Assembly (NCBI GenBank): GCA_019459525.1
Contig: JAIBEY010000067.1
Location: 1 to 54,461 of the forward strand
Origin: Prolixibacteraceae bacterium
Lineage (GTDB): Bacteria; Bacteroidota; Bacteroidia; Bacteroidales; Prolixibacteraceae
Direction of reading: 5' to 3'
Length of the DNA stretch: 54,461 bases
The notes beneath the pieces are model-generated. The model saw only the letters and a program-made list of their open reading frames with translations. It searched no databases and was not told the DNA's origin. The position numbers were made by a program, and so were the translations under genes. Below, one piece after another: positions 1 to 9,216 of the stretch; position 1 is the first letter of the stretch; every line of letters starts with the position of its first letter.

Positions 1-126
1 ATTTAAAATAATCCGGTCGGGCCACGCTGTCGGAAAGTTCTGTTGAGCGAAAGTTACCTGACAGACAAGAAAAGTACAGCACACCAATGCAAGGCTGTAC
101 CACTTTAGTTTAGGTCGATTTTTCAT
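1..126 (-). CDS. Secreted protein, N-terminus only (possibly purple acid phosphatase-like)
   Basis: Reading the minus strand from an ATG at 126 gives 42 uninterrupted codons running off the left edge. The first ~30 residues are a signal peptide: basic start (MKNRPKLKWY), hydrophobic core, and a cut near TFAQ|QNF. The mature protein begins QNFPTAWPDRIILN. A P-D-R-I-I-L start is what I associate with the N-terminal fibronectin-like domain of Bacteroidota purple-acid-phosphatase-type metallophosphoesterases, but too little is visible to be sure. Export is well supported; the family is a guess. It is divergent from the GH172 gene at 631. Confidence 0.5.
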   Translation of the reverse strand, partial: MKNRPKLKWYSLALVCCTFLVCQVTFAQQNFPTAWPDRIILN

Positions 127-630
127 GTTAAAAGCGATTTATTATCCGGATGATCGTTATAATCGTTTTAGTCCGGAATATTTTGGTTAAAGAAAACCGA
201 AATGGATTTCAACTTCTTCTGTTATTTTAGTCAAATTACATTAATTATTAACCTTACCGCACTGCAACTATCAGTAATAAATACAATAACCAGCAACCAA
301 TCCTCCTACATAAACCAACTAAATAATACTAGTTAAAATCAAAACTAAAACATCACTCGCGACTAATTAAACCGGACCCATGAGTTAAAATACTATCTGC
401 TTTGATTAAAAAAGGAGAAGTTCGCACTTTTTGAATAGTGTTTCTTTGTTATACCGGGCAATTAACTGAGCCATAATACAAGTGCCGTCTTTGATCGCAG
501 CTACTTTTGATACCTGGCCCAGAAATACCCTTCCGGAATTTGAGGCAAAAAAATAGTAAACTTTTTTGCTAACTTAGATTAATTTTAAAACCTTATACAA
601 ACTATAACTCTAACAAATAAACCTCAATTT
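127..630. other. AT-rich divergent intergenic region
   Basis: This 504-base stretch separates two divergent secreted-protein genes and must hold both promoters. I see no credible gene, no tRNA-like fold and no long inverted repeat. It is AT-rich with several A/T runs. I could not find a convincing Bacteroidota promoter pair (TTTG near -33, TAnnTTTG near -7), so I mark no promoter. The ATG at 631 has no Shine-Dalgarno, as is usual in this phylum. Confidence 0.5.
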
Positions 631-1791
631 ATGAAAACGACCTTAGTGTTTCTGGCGTTATTCTGCCTGTTGGCTATCGATGTATTTCCTCAAAAAGAAT
701 TTAATGGACTGGATATGAATCTGGGCAACCTTTATCGGTTATCCAACGCTCAAACCCGATCGATAAGTCCGGAAAACTTTACCGGAGAAAAAGGGAAAGG
801 CGGCATGGCCATTCCCGACGAAAAAGCTGCGCCAAATACAGCCAATGCAACCAATGCTGCCCGGGATTTGGGTCAAGGCTGGAAAGTAAATCCGTATGTA
901 CGCATCAAGTCAGGCGAAACATTAACCCTGGCCGAGATTGAAGGGCCGGGCGCCATTCAGCATATCTGGATGACCCCAACCGGAAACTGGAGATTCTCTA
1001 TCCTGCGTATCTATTGGGACGATGAAACAGAACCATCGGTAGAATGTCCGGTGGGCGATTTCTTCGGAATGGGATGGAACCAGTATGCGCCGCTCAATTC
1101 GCTGGCCGTTTGTGTTAATCCGGGAAGCGCCTTCAACTGCTATTGGATGATGCCCTTCCGCAAAAAGTGTAAAATTACCATGGAGAATGTTAACGATAAA
1201 GACCCCATGACATTATACTACCAGATTGATTATACGCTAACCGAAGTGCCTGCTGATGCCGGTTATTTTCATGCCCAGTTCAGGCGTTTAAACACCAATA
1301 CCACTTCGGATTACACCATTGTTGACAACATTAAAGGAAAAGGCCAGTTTGTGGGTGTTTATCTGGCCTGGGGAGTCAACAACAATGGTTGGTGGGGCGA
1401 AGGGGAAATCAAATTTTTTATTGACGGCGACACTAAATTTCCTACGATTTGCGGAACGGGTACCGAAGATTATTTCTGTGGCTCCTACAATTTTGACCGC
1501 GATGGCCAATACAAAGAATTCTGCACCCCATACGCTGGCCTCCACCAGGTGATCAGGCCCGACGGAACCTACAAATCGCAACAGCGTTTTGGCTTGTATC
1601 GCTGGCACATTATGGATCCAGTGCGTTTTCAAAAAGATCTGAAAATTACCATTCAGGATTTGGGATGGCGACAAGGAGGAAGGTATTTAGCCCAACAGTC
1701 CGATATTTCATCGGTTTGTTACTGGTACCAGACCGACCCGCATGGAAAATTCCCCAAACTTCCGACTTGGCAAAGCCTTGAAGTAAATTAA
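631..1791 (+). CDS. GH172 (DUF2961) glycoside hydrolase, secreted
   Basis: A 386-residue protein with a signal peptide (MKTTLVFLALFCLLAIDVFPQ) and a full DUF2961 domain, the fold of glycoside hydrolase family 172. Characterised members act on fructofuranosides or arabinofuranosides, assemble as oligomers and have a jelly-roll fold. Visible family landmarks are GPGAIQHIWMT near residue 106, the diagnostic CGTGTEDYF (Glu279, expected to be a catalytic acid) and the following YAGLH. A further Glu at 296 lies about where the second catalytic residue is expected, but I did not align it. Length is typical. It stands alone on the plus strand with about 175 bases before the histidine kinase. Substrate cannot be assigned; periplasmic or surface location follows from the signal peptide. 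Confidence 0.88.
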   Translation: MKTTLVFLALFCLLAIDVFPQKEFNGLDMNLGNLYRLSNAQTRSISPENFTGEKGKGGMAIPDEKAAPNTANATNAARDLGQGWKVNPYVRIKSGETLTLAEIEGPGAIQHIWMTPTGNWRFSILRIYWDDETEPSVECPVGDFFGMGWNQYAPLNSLAVCVNPGSAFNCYWMMPFRKKCKITMENVNDKDPMTLYYQIDYTLTEVPADAGYFHAQFRRLNTNTTSDYTIVDNIKGKGQFVGVYLAWGVNNNGWWGEGEIKFFIDGDTKFPTICGTGTEDYFCGSYNFDRDGQYKEFCTPYAGLHQVIRPDGTYKSQQRFGLYRWHIMDPVRFQKDLKITIQDLGWRQGGRYLAQQSDISSVCYWYQTDPHGKFPKLPTWQSLEVN

Positions 1792-1965
1792 ACATTACTT
1801 CAATCGGCAAAAGAATAAAATTTGCGAAAATGATGTTTCACGACCATGCGATCGAAATGCATCAACTTAACAGAAAATAAAGTATCGAAAACCAAAATAT
1901 TTCGTACTTTAAGGCGCTATAGTTATTTTCTTCCTTCAGGTTAAAAGCGAACAAAACCGAACTCT

Positions 1966-4900
1966 ATGGCCGTAATCCTTCTAATAGAAAGAGAAACAGA
2001 TCAGGTAAAATCTCAACTTGATAACTTTCAACTGTTGTTGCCTGACACAACTATTTTAACGGCCAACAGCAGCCTGAAAGGAATAGCGTTGGCTGCACAG
2101 GCTGACCCGGAGGTAATTATCCTTGGAGAATTGGATCAATCGGATGACCGTATTGAGTTTTGCCACCAACTAAAGCGGGATAAACATCTTGGGGATATTC
2201 CTGTCATCTTCCTGATATACAATAAAGCCACCAAAGAAACCCGGATGAAAGCGCTGGATGCCGGAGTTGAAACATTACTTTCGTACCCAATTGATGACAT
2301 TGAATTGGTTGCCCAGGTTAAAGCAATGATTAAAATTAAATCGGCCAATCAATTGCTTCGAAAAAAACAAAACAATACAAATCATGACAATATCGGGAAT
2401 AAACGGGCTGAAATCGATCTGCAAAAAAGCAGAAATCTTTTCCAAAGCCTTGTAGAAAACCTTCCCCAACGCATTTTCATAAAAGACCTTAACTCGGTTT
2501 ACATTTCGTGCAACGAAATTTACGCCCGCGACCTTGGCATTACTCCTGACCAGATTATTGGAAAAGATGACTATGCCTTCCACCCCATAGAGTTGGCTAA
2601 TGCTTACCGCCGCGACGACCAGGAAGTAACCACCAGCGGAATACCTAAAATAATTGAAGAACAATACGTTAGCAAGGGTCAGAAATATTGGATACACATG
2701 ACCAAAACACCTTACCGTGACAACAATGGTCAAATTATTGGATTGCTGGGTATTTTTGAGGACATAACTGTACGCAAACAAACCGAAGAAGAAATTAAAC
2801 AAAGCGAATTCAAATACAGGTACATTTACGACAATGCCATTGAGGGAATGTACCGAACATCAATAGACGGGAAGGCCATAATGGCTAACGCCTCATTGGC
2901 AAATATGCTGGGCTATACTTCTGCTGATGAATATCTTAACGAAATGAATGATTCGCTACATCAGGTTTGGTTTAACGCCGAAGAACGCTCCAACTATATT
3001 GGCATTCTCGAAAAACAGGATATTATAAAAGGGTATGAGTGCCGGTTGAAACGAAAAGATGGCACACCTATCTGGGTTTTGGTTAATGCTAAATTAGAAA
3101 GGGATAAAAACGGTCAGAAAATTTACTCCGAAGGGTTTATAAGCGACATTACAGATAGGAAACTGGCTGATATTAAATTACTAAAGGCAAATCGGTTATA
3201 CAATGTAATAAGCCAGATCAACCAGGCGATTGTCCATATTAAAGATAAAGATCAACTGCTGGATAAAGTTTGCCAGATTGCCATTGAATTTGGGAAATTC
3301 CAAATGGCCTGGATTGGAATGGTCGATCCGGCCACGCAATTGGTAAAACCACATTCCATAGCCGGATTTGAGGATGGCTACCTCACGGCTATCACACAGA
3401 TTAAAGCAAGCAATACGCCTGAAGGTCAGGGTCCAACCGGCAGGAGTATCCGCGAAGGAAAATACGCGGTATGCAACGATTTTGCCAATGACCCGGACTT
3501 AACAATCTGGCGGGATGAGGCATTGAAACGCAATTACCTTTCGGCGATTGGATTGCCAATTAAACAACAGGGTAAGACAATTGGCTCGTTTACGCTATAT
3601 GCAACAAATCCCTATTTTTTCGACGATCAGGAAATTCAATTGCTCACCGAGGTATCCGATGACATTAGTTTTGCCCTGGACACCATCGATCTGGAACAAA
3701 AACACAACCAAACAGTTACTGCACTGGCCAAAAGCGAAGAACAATTTCGCGGAATATTCAACAACCTTCAGGACGCATACTTTCAAGCCAACACATCCGG
3801 AATCTTTACCTTGGTAAGTCCGTCGGCATTGCGCATTTATGGTTATCAGTCGTTGCAAGAAATGATCGGGATACCCGCGGGTGATCTATACGCGAATATC
3901 TCGGACCGTGATAGGCTGATTTCAGAACTCACAGCCAAAGGAAGTGTTGCAGATTTTATTTGCATGGGAAAAAGAAAAGACGGCTCTACGTTCTGGGTAT
4001 CGATGAATGTCCGGATTCAATATGACACTAACGGTAAGTTTTCCGGAACAGAAGGTGTCGTGCGCGATATCTCTGCGCGCATGCTGGCTGAAGAAGAAGT
4101 AAAACAAGCGAAGCAGCGTTTCCAAACCATGTTCGAGCAGGCACCGGTGGGTATTACGCTTAGCAATTCGTTAAATGACGAGCATATTGAAATTAACAGC
4201 AAGTTTGCCGAAATTGTGGGCCGTACCAAAGACGAAATAAAAATCTTAGGTTGGAAAAGCATAACCCATCCTGATGACCTGCAAGAAGACATGGAACAAA
4301 TGGCAAAGATGAATGCCGGGGAAACCAAAGGGTATCGAATGAAAAAACGCTATATCCGCCCCGATGGGAGTGCCGTGTGGGTTTACATGACTGTAGCCAA
4401 AATCAATGATGAAGACCACCTGCATCCGCAAAACCTTTGTATGATTGAAGATATAACCGACCGGATAAATAATGAGGACAAAATCAGAATCCTTTCACGC
4501 GCGATAGAACAAAGCCCTGTATCAATAGTAATTACAGATACAAAAGGAAGCATTGAATACGTAAATCCAAAATTTGCTCAAACAACCGGATACAGCCGGG
4601 AAGAGGCAATAGGCGCCAATCCTCGAATACTTAAATCCGAAACCAAATCGGGCAACGATTACATTCAATTATGGGAAACCATAAGCTCCGGAAACGATTG
4701 GCACGGCGAGTTTTTGAATGTTAAAAAGAATGGTGAATCCTTTTATGAATCAGCATCCATATCGCCTGTTTTTGATGACAATGGAAAGATTACACATTTT
4801 ATTGCAGTAAAAGAAGACATTACCGACAAAAAGAAAAATGAGGAACAAATTAAAACACTCAGCACGGTAGTGGAACAAAGCCCGTTGATGATTATTATTA

Positions 4901-5937
4901 CCGACCGCAAAGGAAATATTGAATTCGTCAATGCTGAATTTATTAATTTTATGCAATATGCGCAGGAAGAGATTATTGGAACAATCCCATGGATTTTCAA
5001 CTCGAAAAACCATACCCCGGATTCGTTCAATTCAATGTGGAAAACATTGCACTCAGGGCAAGTGTGGCAAACTGAATTCAAAAACCGAAAAAAAGACAAA
5101 ACTTCTTTCTGGGAGCATGTGGCCATTTTTCCGTTACTCAACAACGCTGGCTCAATCAGCAATTACATTATCCAGAAGGACGATATTACCGAGAAAAAAC
5201 AGTTGCTCGACGACCTGGTTGCCGCCAAAAATCAGGCGGAAGAATCGGATCACCTAAAGTCAGCCTTTTTAGCTAATATGAGCCACGAAATACGCACCCC
5301 GCTCAACAGCATCATCGGCTTTGCCGATCTTTTACTCGACCCCTTCTTCGACCCTGAACAACAAACCATATTTGTGCAAATGATAAAAACAAGCGGAAAC
5401 AACCTGCTTGCCATAATTAGCGATATCGTTGACATTTCGAAGATTGAGTCTGGGCAGATCACCCTTCATAACGCTCCTTTTTCGATAGGAAAACTCATTC
5501 ATGAAATAGCTTATGAGCAATCACGCCTGGTTCACGACAAAGGACTTGAAATTAAAGTCAACTTGCCTGAAGCCGACATGTATATGGATGGCGATGAAGG
5601 TCGGGTTAAACAAATACTCATGAACTACGTCAACAATGCCATTAAATTTACCGAAGCAGGTGTTGTTGAAATAGGGTGTACCGTATTCGATTCGGTGCAG
5701 TTCTATGTAAAAGATACCGGAATCGGGATACCCAAAGAGTTTCATGAAAAGGTTTTTGAGCGGTTTAGGCAGGTAGAAACAGCCCATACCCGAAAATATG
5801 GAGGAAACGGCTTGGGACTGGCCATTGCCCGACAATTAGCCGAATTAATGGGAGCATGGGTTTGGATGGAATCGGAACCCGGAAAAGGATCAACATTTTT
5901 CCTGTCGTTCGCTGCTACAGCTTTGCTCAATAAATAG
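1966..5937 (+). CDS. Multi-PAS/GAF sensor histidine kinase with N-terminal pseudo-receiver
   Basis: A 1,323-residue cytoplasmic sensor kinase with no signal peptide or membrane segment. Order: receiver-like domain (~1-125), PAS (~155-270), PAS (~281-400), GAF (~408-575), PAS (~591), PAS (~718), PAS (~846), PAS (~968), HisKA dimerisation domain with phospho-His1107 in SHEIRTPLN, and an HATPase_c domain with N-, G1- and G2-box motifs (NNAIKFT, DTGIGIP, GLGLAI). Many PAS domains end in the usual D-I-T-x-R/K linker. The receiver appears unable to accept phosphate: the Asp position is Gly54, the conserved Thr/Ser is Ile84 and the conserved Lys is Tyr107. There is no C-terminal receiver and no adjacent response regulator, so the kinase is an orphan whose partner lies elsewhere. 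Ligands of the PAS/GAF domains are unknown. Confidence 0.92.
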   Translation: MAVILLIERETDQVKSQLDNFQLLLPDTTILTANSSLKGIALAAQADPEVIILGELDQSDDRIEFCHQLKRDKHLGDIPVIFLIYNKATKETRMKALDAGVETLLSYPIDDIELVAQVKAMIKIKSANQLLRKKQNNTNHDNIGNKRAEIDLQKSRNLFQSLVENLPQRIFIKDLNSVYISCNEIYARDLGITPDQIIGKDDYAFHPIELANAYRRDDQEVTTSGIPKIIEEQYVSKGQKYWIHMTKTPYRDNNGQIIGLLGIFEDITVRKQTEEEIKQSEFKYRYIYDNAIEGMYRTSIDGKAIMANASLANMLGYTSADEYLNEMNDSLHQVWFNAEERSNYIGILEKQDIIKGYECRLKRKDGTPIWVLVNAKLERDKNGQKIYSEGFISDITDRKLADIKLLKANRLYNVISQINQAIVHIKDKDQLLDKVCQIAIEFGKFQMAWIGMVDPATQLVKPHSIAGFEDGYLTAITQIKASNTPEGQGPTGRSIREGKYAVCNDFANDPDLTIWRDEALKRNYLSAIGLPIKQQGKTIGSFTLYATNPYFFDDQEIQLLTEVSDDISFALDTIDLEQKHNQTVTALAKSEEQFRGIFNNLQDAYFQANTSGIFTLVSPSALRIYGYQSLQEMIGIPAGDLYANISDRDRLISELTAKGSVADFICMGKRKDGSTFWVSMNVRIQYDTNGKFSGTEGVVRDISARMLAEEEVKQAKQRFQTMFEQAPVGITLSNSLNDEHIEINSKFAEIVGRTKDEIKILGWKSITHPDDLQEDMEQMAKMNAGETKGYRMKKRYIRPDGSAVWVYMTVAKINDEDHLHPQNLCMIEDITDRINNEDKIRILSRAIEQSPVSIVITDTKGSIEYVNPKFAQTTGYSREEAIGANPRILKSETKSGNDYIQLWETISSGNDWHGEFLNVKKNGESFYESASISPVFDDNGKITHFIAVKEDITDKKKNEEQIKTLSTVVEQSPLMIIITDRKGNIEFVNAEFINFMQYAQEEIIGTIPWIFNSKNHTPDSFNSMWKTLHSGQVWQTEFKNRKKDKTSFWEHVAIFPLLNNAGSISNYIIQKDDITEKKQLLDDLVAAKNQAEESDHLKSAFLANMSHEIRTPLNSIIGFADLLLDPFFDPEQQTIFVQMIKTSGNNLLAIISDIVDISKIESGQITLHNAPFSIGKLIHEIAYEQSRLVHDKGLEIKVNLPEADMYMDGDEGRVKQILMNYVNNAIKFTEAGVVEIGCTVFDSVQFYVKDTGIGIPKEFHEKVFERFRQVETAHTRKYGGNGLGLAIARQLAELMGAWVWMESEPGKGSTFFLSFAATALLNK

Positions 5938-6005
5938 GTAGGTTCACTCCAGGAATCACTATTATTAATTAACGGAATTATCGGATATATGGTTGATTTG
6001 AATAG

Positions 6006-6129
6006 CAACGGCATTTATGCCGTTGAAAGATGAATAATCCGTATTTCGGCTTTAGCCTAAACATTCAATTATTTCGGCTAAAGCCTGGATTTGTCTGTTT
6101 CTCATTTTCCCCAGACCTAAAGGTCGGGG
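6006..6129. repeat. Cluster of four intergenic palindromes (REP-like)
   Basis: Between two convergent genes lie four hairpin-forming palindromes. They are CAACGGCAT-TT-ATGCCGTTG (6006-6025, perfect 9-bp stem), GGCTTTAGCC (6048-6057), GGCTAAAGCC (6076-6085) and GACCTAAAGGTC (6114-6125), the last extended by CCCC/GGGG flanks around a bulged A. The two GGC..GCC elements share a preceding ATTTC/TATTTC and are alternative forms of one motif. Their position after the kinase stop and before the GH31 stop fits bidirectional transcription termination. The multiplicity fits a dispersed REP-type repeat family. No transposase gene is next to them. Confidence 0.7.
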
Positions 6130-6226
6130 CTATTCATAACCTATAAACCGACAATTCAGATTATTAAAGCATAATCAACTAATAATCAACTCCTGGCCAT
6201 TTCTGCAATTTGCTTACCTTATTGGG

Positions 6227-8011
6227 TTATTTGTAGATGACATAGTTCCCTATCGAATACTGATCTGTCCGGATAACAAGTTTATTCTGCTTTTTATTAA
6301 ATTGGTAATTTAAGCTGTCTGAAAGCAGACGACCATCCAACTCAACCTTTTGGGGTGCTGCCGGCATCCGGATATTTAAAATATGAGGTTTCTGCACCCC
6401 GGTTAAAGAAACGATAGTTTTCTCGGCACCTTCGTTTACCGAAATCATCGTGTTTCCACTTTTATCGGGATGATGAACGGTAAATAAACTTTTACCCTCC
6501 GGATAAATCAGCAAGGTTAAATATCCCTCAGAATCTTTTGAGCCAATTCCGGTGTAATCGCGTTTGATGTCCATTGGGACAATAGCCCCTTCGCGAATAT
6601 AAACAGGATATTCATCCAGCGGAAATTCACGTTCGAAGGTTACCGGCCCCCGGATAACTTCCTGATCGTTAAAAAAGTAACGCCAGTTTCCTTCGGGCAA
6701 CGTAACGGTATTGGCCAACTGATCTTTGTAAATAGGTGCAACCAAAAACTGATCGCCAAACAGGTAATGATATTTTCCTTTAACCGGCCGTTGCAACAAA
6801 GTACCGCCCTGATGCGCCTCAACCACATAGGTGTACATGTAAGGAATAAGTTCGGTGTGCAGCCACGAAAACTTCCGGATAATTTCCAACTCCGGAGGTG
6901 TTCGTTTCCACAAAGCCCGTTCTCCATGTCCGCCATTCAGGAATAAACCACAGAATGCCGAAAACTGCGCCCAGCGAATATATAACCGCGGTGGAATAAC
7001 CCGGCCTGAAAATCCGGCCACATCAGAACCCACAATATTGTAACCCACTTCGGCACTTTCCAGAATATTCCGGATAGCCATTTCTATACCATCAATACCA
7101 GCCATGGCAATGTCGCTGTTCTGCTGGTCTTCCGCAGTAATTTCGCCTGTCGATTCCCAGGTGTGCTTTTGGTCGCCCACCCAGTTAACCGGAGAGGCAT
7201 CAATCGGAGCAAATCCTTCGGGATGATACCAATTGTCGATGGCACGCGATAAAGTCACAAATTCAGGATTTTGCGTTAGTCCATGCTGATACTCATCGCG
7301 ATAATAGTGATCCATATAAGTGCGGGTGGTCATCAATCCGTTGCGGGTACCTTTGTAAAACAATGGGATTGGGCCAAGCAATGTATAAAACAGGGTTCCG
7401 GTTCCATCGAGCTTCCAGCCATCAATACCCCAGTCAAAAACCTGTTGCTGCATGCCACGCCACCATTTCATCGCTTCTGGGTTGGTATAATCAATAAACC
7501 CGCCTTTCCCTTTCCACCATTTAATCTGGTCACCATTTCCGGCCACATAACCCTTTTGCGCTGCATCATTAAACCAGGCTTCGGATTCACTGATACGGGT
7601 GTCTTTGCTTTTACTGTCAACCATTGAAGTCATCCAGAGTACCACCCGGTAGCCTGAATCCTGTAAAGTACCAAACCATTCTTTCGGGTTCGGATAGCGG
7701 ACAGTATCCACCTCAAAGTCATTGTATCGCAAACTCCACGGACTATCCAGTAAAATGGTGCGCACCGGAATATCATAACTGGCATATCCTTTCAGTAACG
7801 AGTCAACTCGTTGGGCGGTATTCGAATCGTCTTCCCACAACCAGCATTCCAATGCCCAGGCTGGCGTCAGTGGCGGATCTCCATGTCGCAGGGCATTAAA
7901 CGGAGTTCCCCGAAACGGGTATTCAAATCCCAAATAATAGATAACCAGAAGGATTCCGGTAAAAATAGAAAGGGCTTTAACCCATTTCATTGTTTTTGTT
8001 GGAAGTGTCAT
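6227..8011 (-). CDS. GH31 family glycoside hydrolase, membrane-anchored short form
   Basis: I start it at the ATG at 8011 (594 residues). A longer frame to 8308 exists but would overlap the upstream protease gene, and its extra residues are that gene read in another frame; ATG 7990 is an alternative. A hydrophobic anchor (residues ~12-30) is followed directly by the barrel landmark TPAWALECWLWED. The nucleophile is Asp202 in GWKLDGTG and the acid/base is probably Asp280 in VNWVGDQ, with the conserved GSDVAGF loop further on. These are retaining alpha-glycosidase features (alpha-glucosidase or alpha-xylosidase type). The large N-terminal beta-sandwich of most GH31 enzymes is missing. The C-terminal ~200 residues form the usual beta-domains. 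It follows the CPBP protease gene by 11 bases, so the two are probably co-transcribed. Substrate unknown. Confidence 0.87.
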   Translation of the reverse strand: MTLPTKTMKWVKALSIFTGILLVIYYLGFEYPFRGTPFNALRHGDPPLTPAWALECWLWEDDSNTAQRVDSLLKGYASYDIPVRTILLDSPWSLRYNDFEVDTVRYPNPKEWFGTLQDSGYRVVLWMTSMVDSKSKDTRISESEAWFNDAAQKGYVAGNGDQIKWWKGKGGFIDYTNPEAMKWWRGMQQQVFDWGIDGWKLDGTGTLFYTLLGPIPLFYKGTRNGLMTTRTYMDHYYRDEYQHGLTQNPEFVTLSRAIDNWYHPEGFAPIDASPVNWVGDQKHTWESTGEITAEDQQNSDIAMAGIDGIEMAIRNILESAEVGYNIVGSDVAGFSGRVIPPRLYIRWAQFSAFCGLFLNGGHGERALWKRTPPELEIIRKFSWLHTELIPYMYTYVVEAHQGGTLLQRPVKGKYHYLFGDQFLVAPIYKDQLANTVTLPEGNWRYFFNDQEVIRGPVTFEREFPLDEYPVYIREGAIVPMDIKRDYTGIGSKDSEGYLTLLIYPEGKSLFTVHHPDKSGNTMISVNEGAEKTIVSLTGVQKPHILNIRMPAAPQKVELDGRLLSDSLNYQFNKKQNKLVIRTDQYSIGNYVIYK

Positions 8012-8022
8012 AGCAGAAAAGT

Positions 8023-9216
8023 TTAGCGCATCATTTTTAGCCCGAAAATTAAAACGGATGTATTGACCAACATGTGAACCAAAGCGCTGTAAAATACATT
8101 CTTTGTTTTGATGTAGGTGTAACCGTAGGCCCAACCGGCCACACAAGCCAGCCCAATATAAATTATTGATTTGGCATGATAATGAACCAGCCCGAAGGTA
8201 ACACTGGTTAAGGCCAGCGAAGTATAAATTCCGATTTCGGACTTGCCCGATTTTTCGATAAAATAAGCAAAGGCAAATAACAACACAGTAACCAATGCAG
8301 GAAACCACTTCATCTTTCCGTCAAGCGTGTAGCCAACAATAAAGGCGCAAGCCAGCAAAAGCACAAAACCGGCAGCCCAAAATATCTTCCACGATTTTGA
8401 CTGGCTTATTCTACGGGCCAGCATGTTTTGCAATATTCCCCGAAAGAAAAGTTCTTCGTACAGTGCGGTATGCAAAAATGTCCCAATCATAGTAAACAAG
8501 ATGGACTTAAATAAAATGCCAAAAGTTTTATCGTAACCAATTACCTGTATAAAACCTACCGATGTACCCAACACCAAAACCAGTGCATAAAAAGCCAGCC
8601 AGGCTCCAATGGCTATTCCCATCGACTTCCATTTCCATTCGGGAACAAAACCGACCTCTTTTATCCCTCTTACCACGGCAAATACATAAACTCCTGAAAG
8701 AATAATTATCACGTGAAAAAAAGAATCGAATCCTTCTCCACCCAAAGGCATTTCGCTGGATTGTTCTGCTTTAAAAAGTGCACCGGGCAAAAGAGTCAGC
8801 GCAAATACGGTAAAATCGAACCAGCCGATTCTAGCTGAAGGATTCCGGCGGAAAGCATAGGCGATTACCGGAAAAAAGAGAATATAAACAACCAGATAAG
8901 GATTTCCAAGCAACGGATTCTGACCATTTATCAGAAGATAAATAACATAACTAAAAAGCAACAATGCCGGAAAAAGAAAAATCCTAAACCAGTTGGGCTT
9001 AATCCATTCCTGAAATCTTTCGAAAACAGTTTCTTTTCCGATACTGAATACTGTAAAGTAGAGCAAAACAAAGAATGGCAAGGTAATCAGCCATTGTGCT
9101 ACTGAGACTTCATTCCAATTATAAAAAATTAAAAGCATGGCCAGGCATCCGGTCAGCATGAAACTACTTACGAATTCCCTGATTGTTTTATTTGCGGCAT
9201 TCACTGTATTACTCAT
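8023..9216 (-). CDS. CPBP (CAAX/Rce1-type) intramembrane metalloprotease
   Basis: A 397-residue polytopic membrane protein with about eight to ten hydrophobic segments. It carries the CPBP signature: YEELFFRG (EExxxR), then FGLVHYHAK (second motif with His) and a later SALVHMLVN (third motif, His/Asn). In this family these residues form the active site of Rce1-like glutamate/metal proteases. Bacterial members are often involved in peptide maturation or bacteriocin immunity, but the role here is unknown. It lies divergently from the SusCD operon, and its stop is 11 bases before the GH31 start. Confidence 0.85.
   Translation of the reverse strand: MSNTVNAANKTIREFVSSFMLTGCLAMLLIFYNWNEVSVAQWLITLPFFVLLYFTVFSIGKETVFERFQEWIKPNWFRIFLFPALLLFSYVIYLLINGQNPLLGNPYLVVYILFFPVIAYAFRRNPSARIGWFDFTVFALTLLPGALFKAEQSSEMPLGGEGFDSFFHVIIILSGVYVFAVVRGIKEVGFVPEWKWKSMGIAIGAWLAFYALVLVLGTSVGFIQVIGYDKTFGILFKSILFTMIGTFLHTALYEELFFRGILQNMLARRISQSKSWKIFWAAGFVLLLACAFIVGYTLDGKMKWFPALVTVLLFAFAYFIEKSGKSEIGIYTSLALTSVTFGLVHYHAKSIIYIGLACVAGWAYGYTYIKTKNVFYSALVHMLVNTSVLIFGLKMMR

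Noticed and set aside
125-190. Plus-strand ATG with 21 codons (MLKAIYYPDDRYN...)
   Set aside because: Very short, overlaps the start codon of the divergent secreted-protein gene on the other strand, and has no supporting context.
8012-8308. N-terminal extension of the GH31 frame
   Set aside because: It overlaps the CPBP protease gene almost entirely; its residues are not signal-like and the GH31 anchor starts cleanly at 8011.
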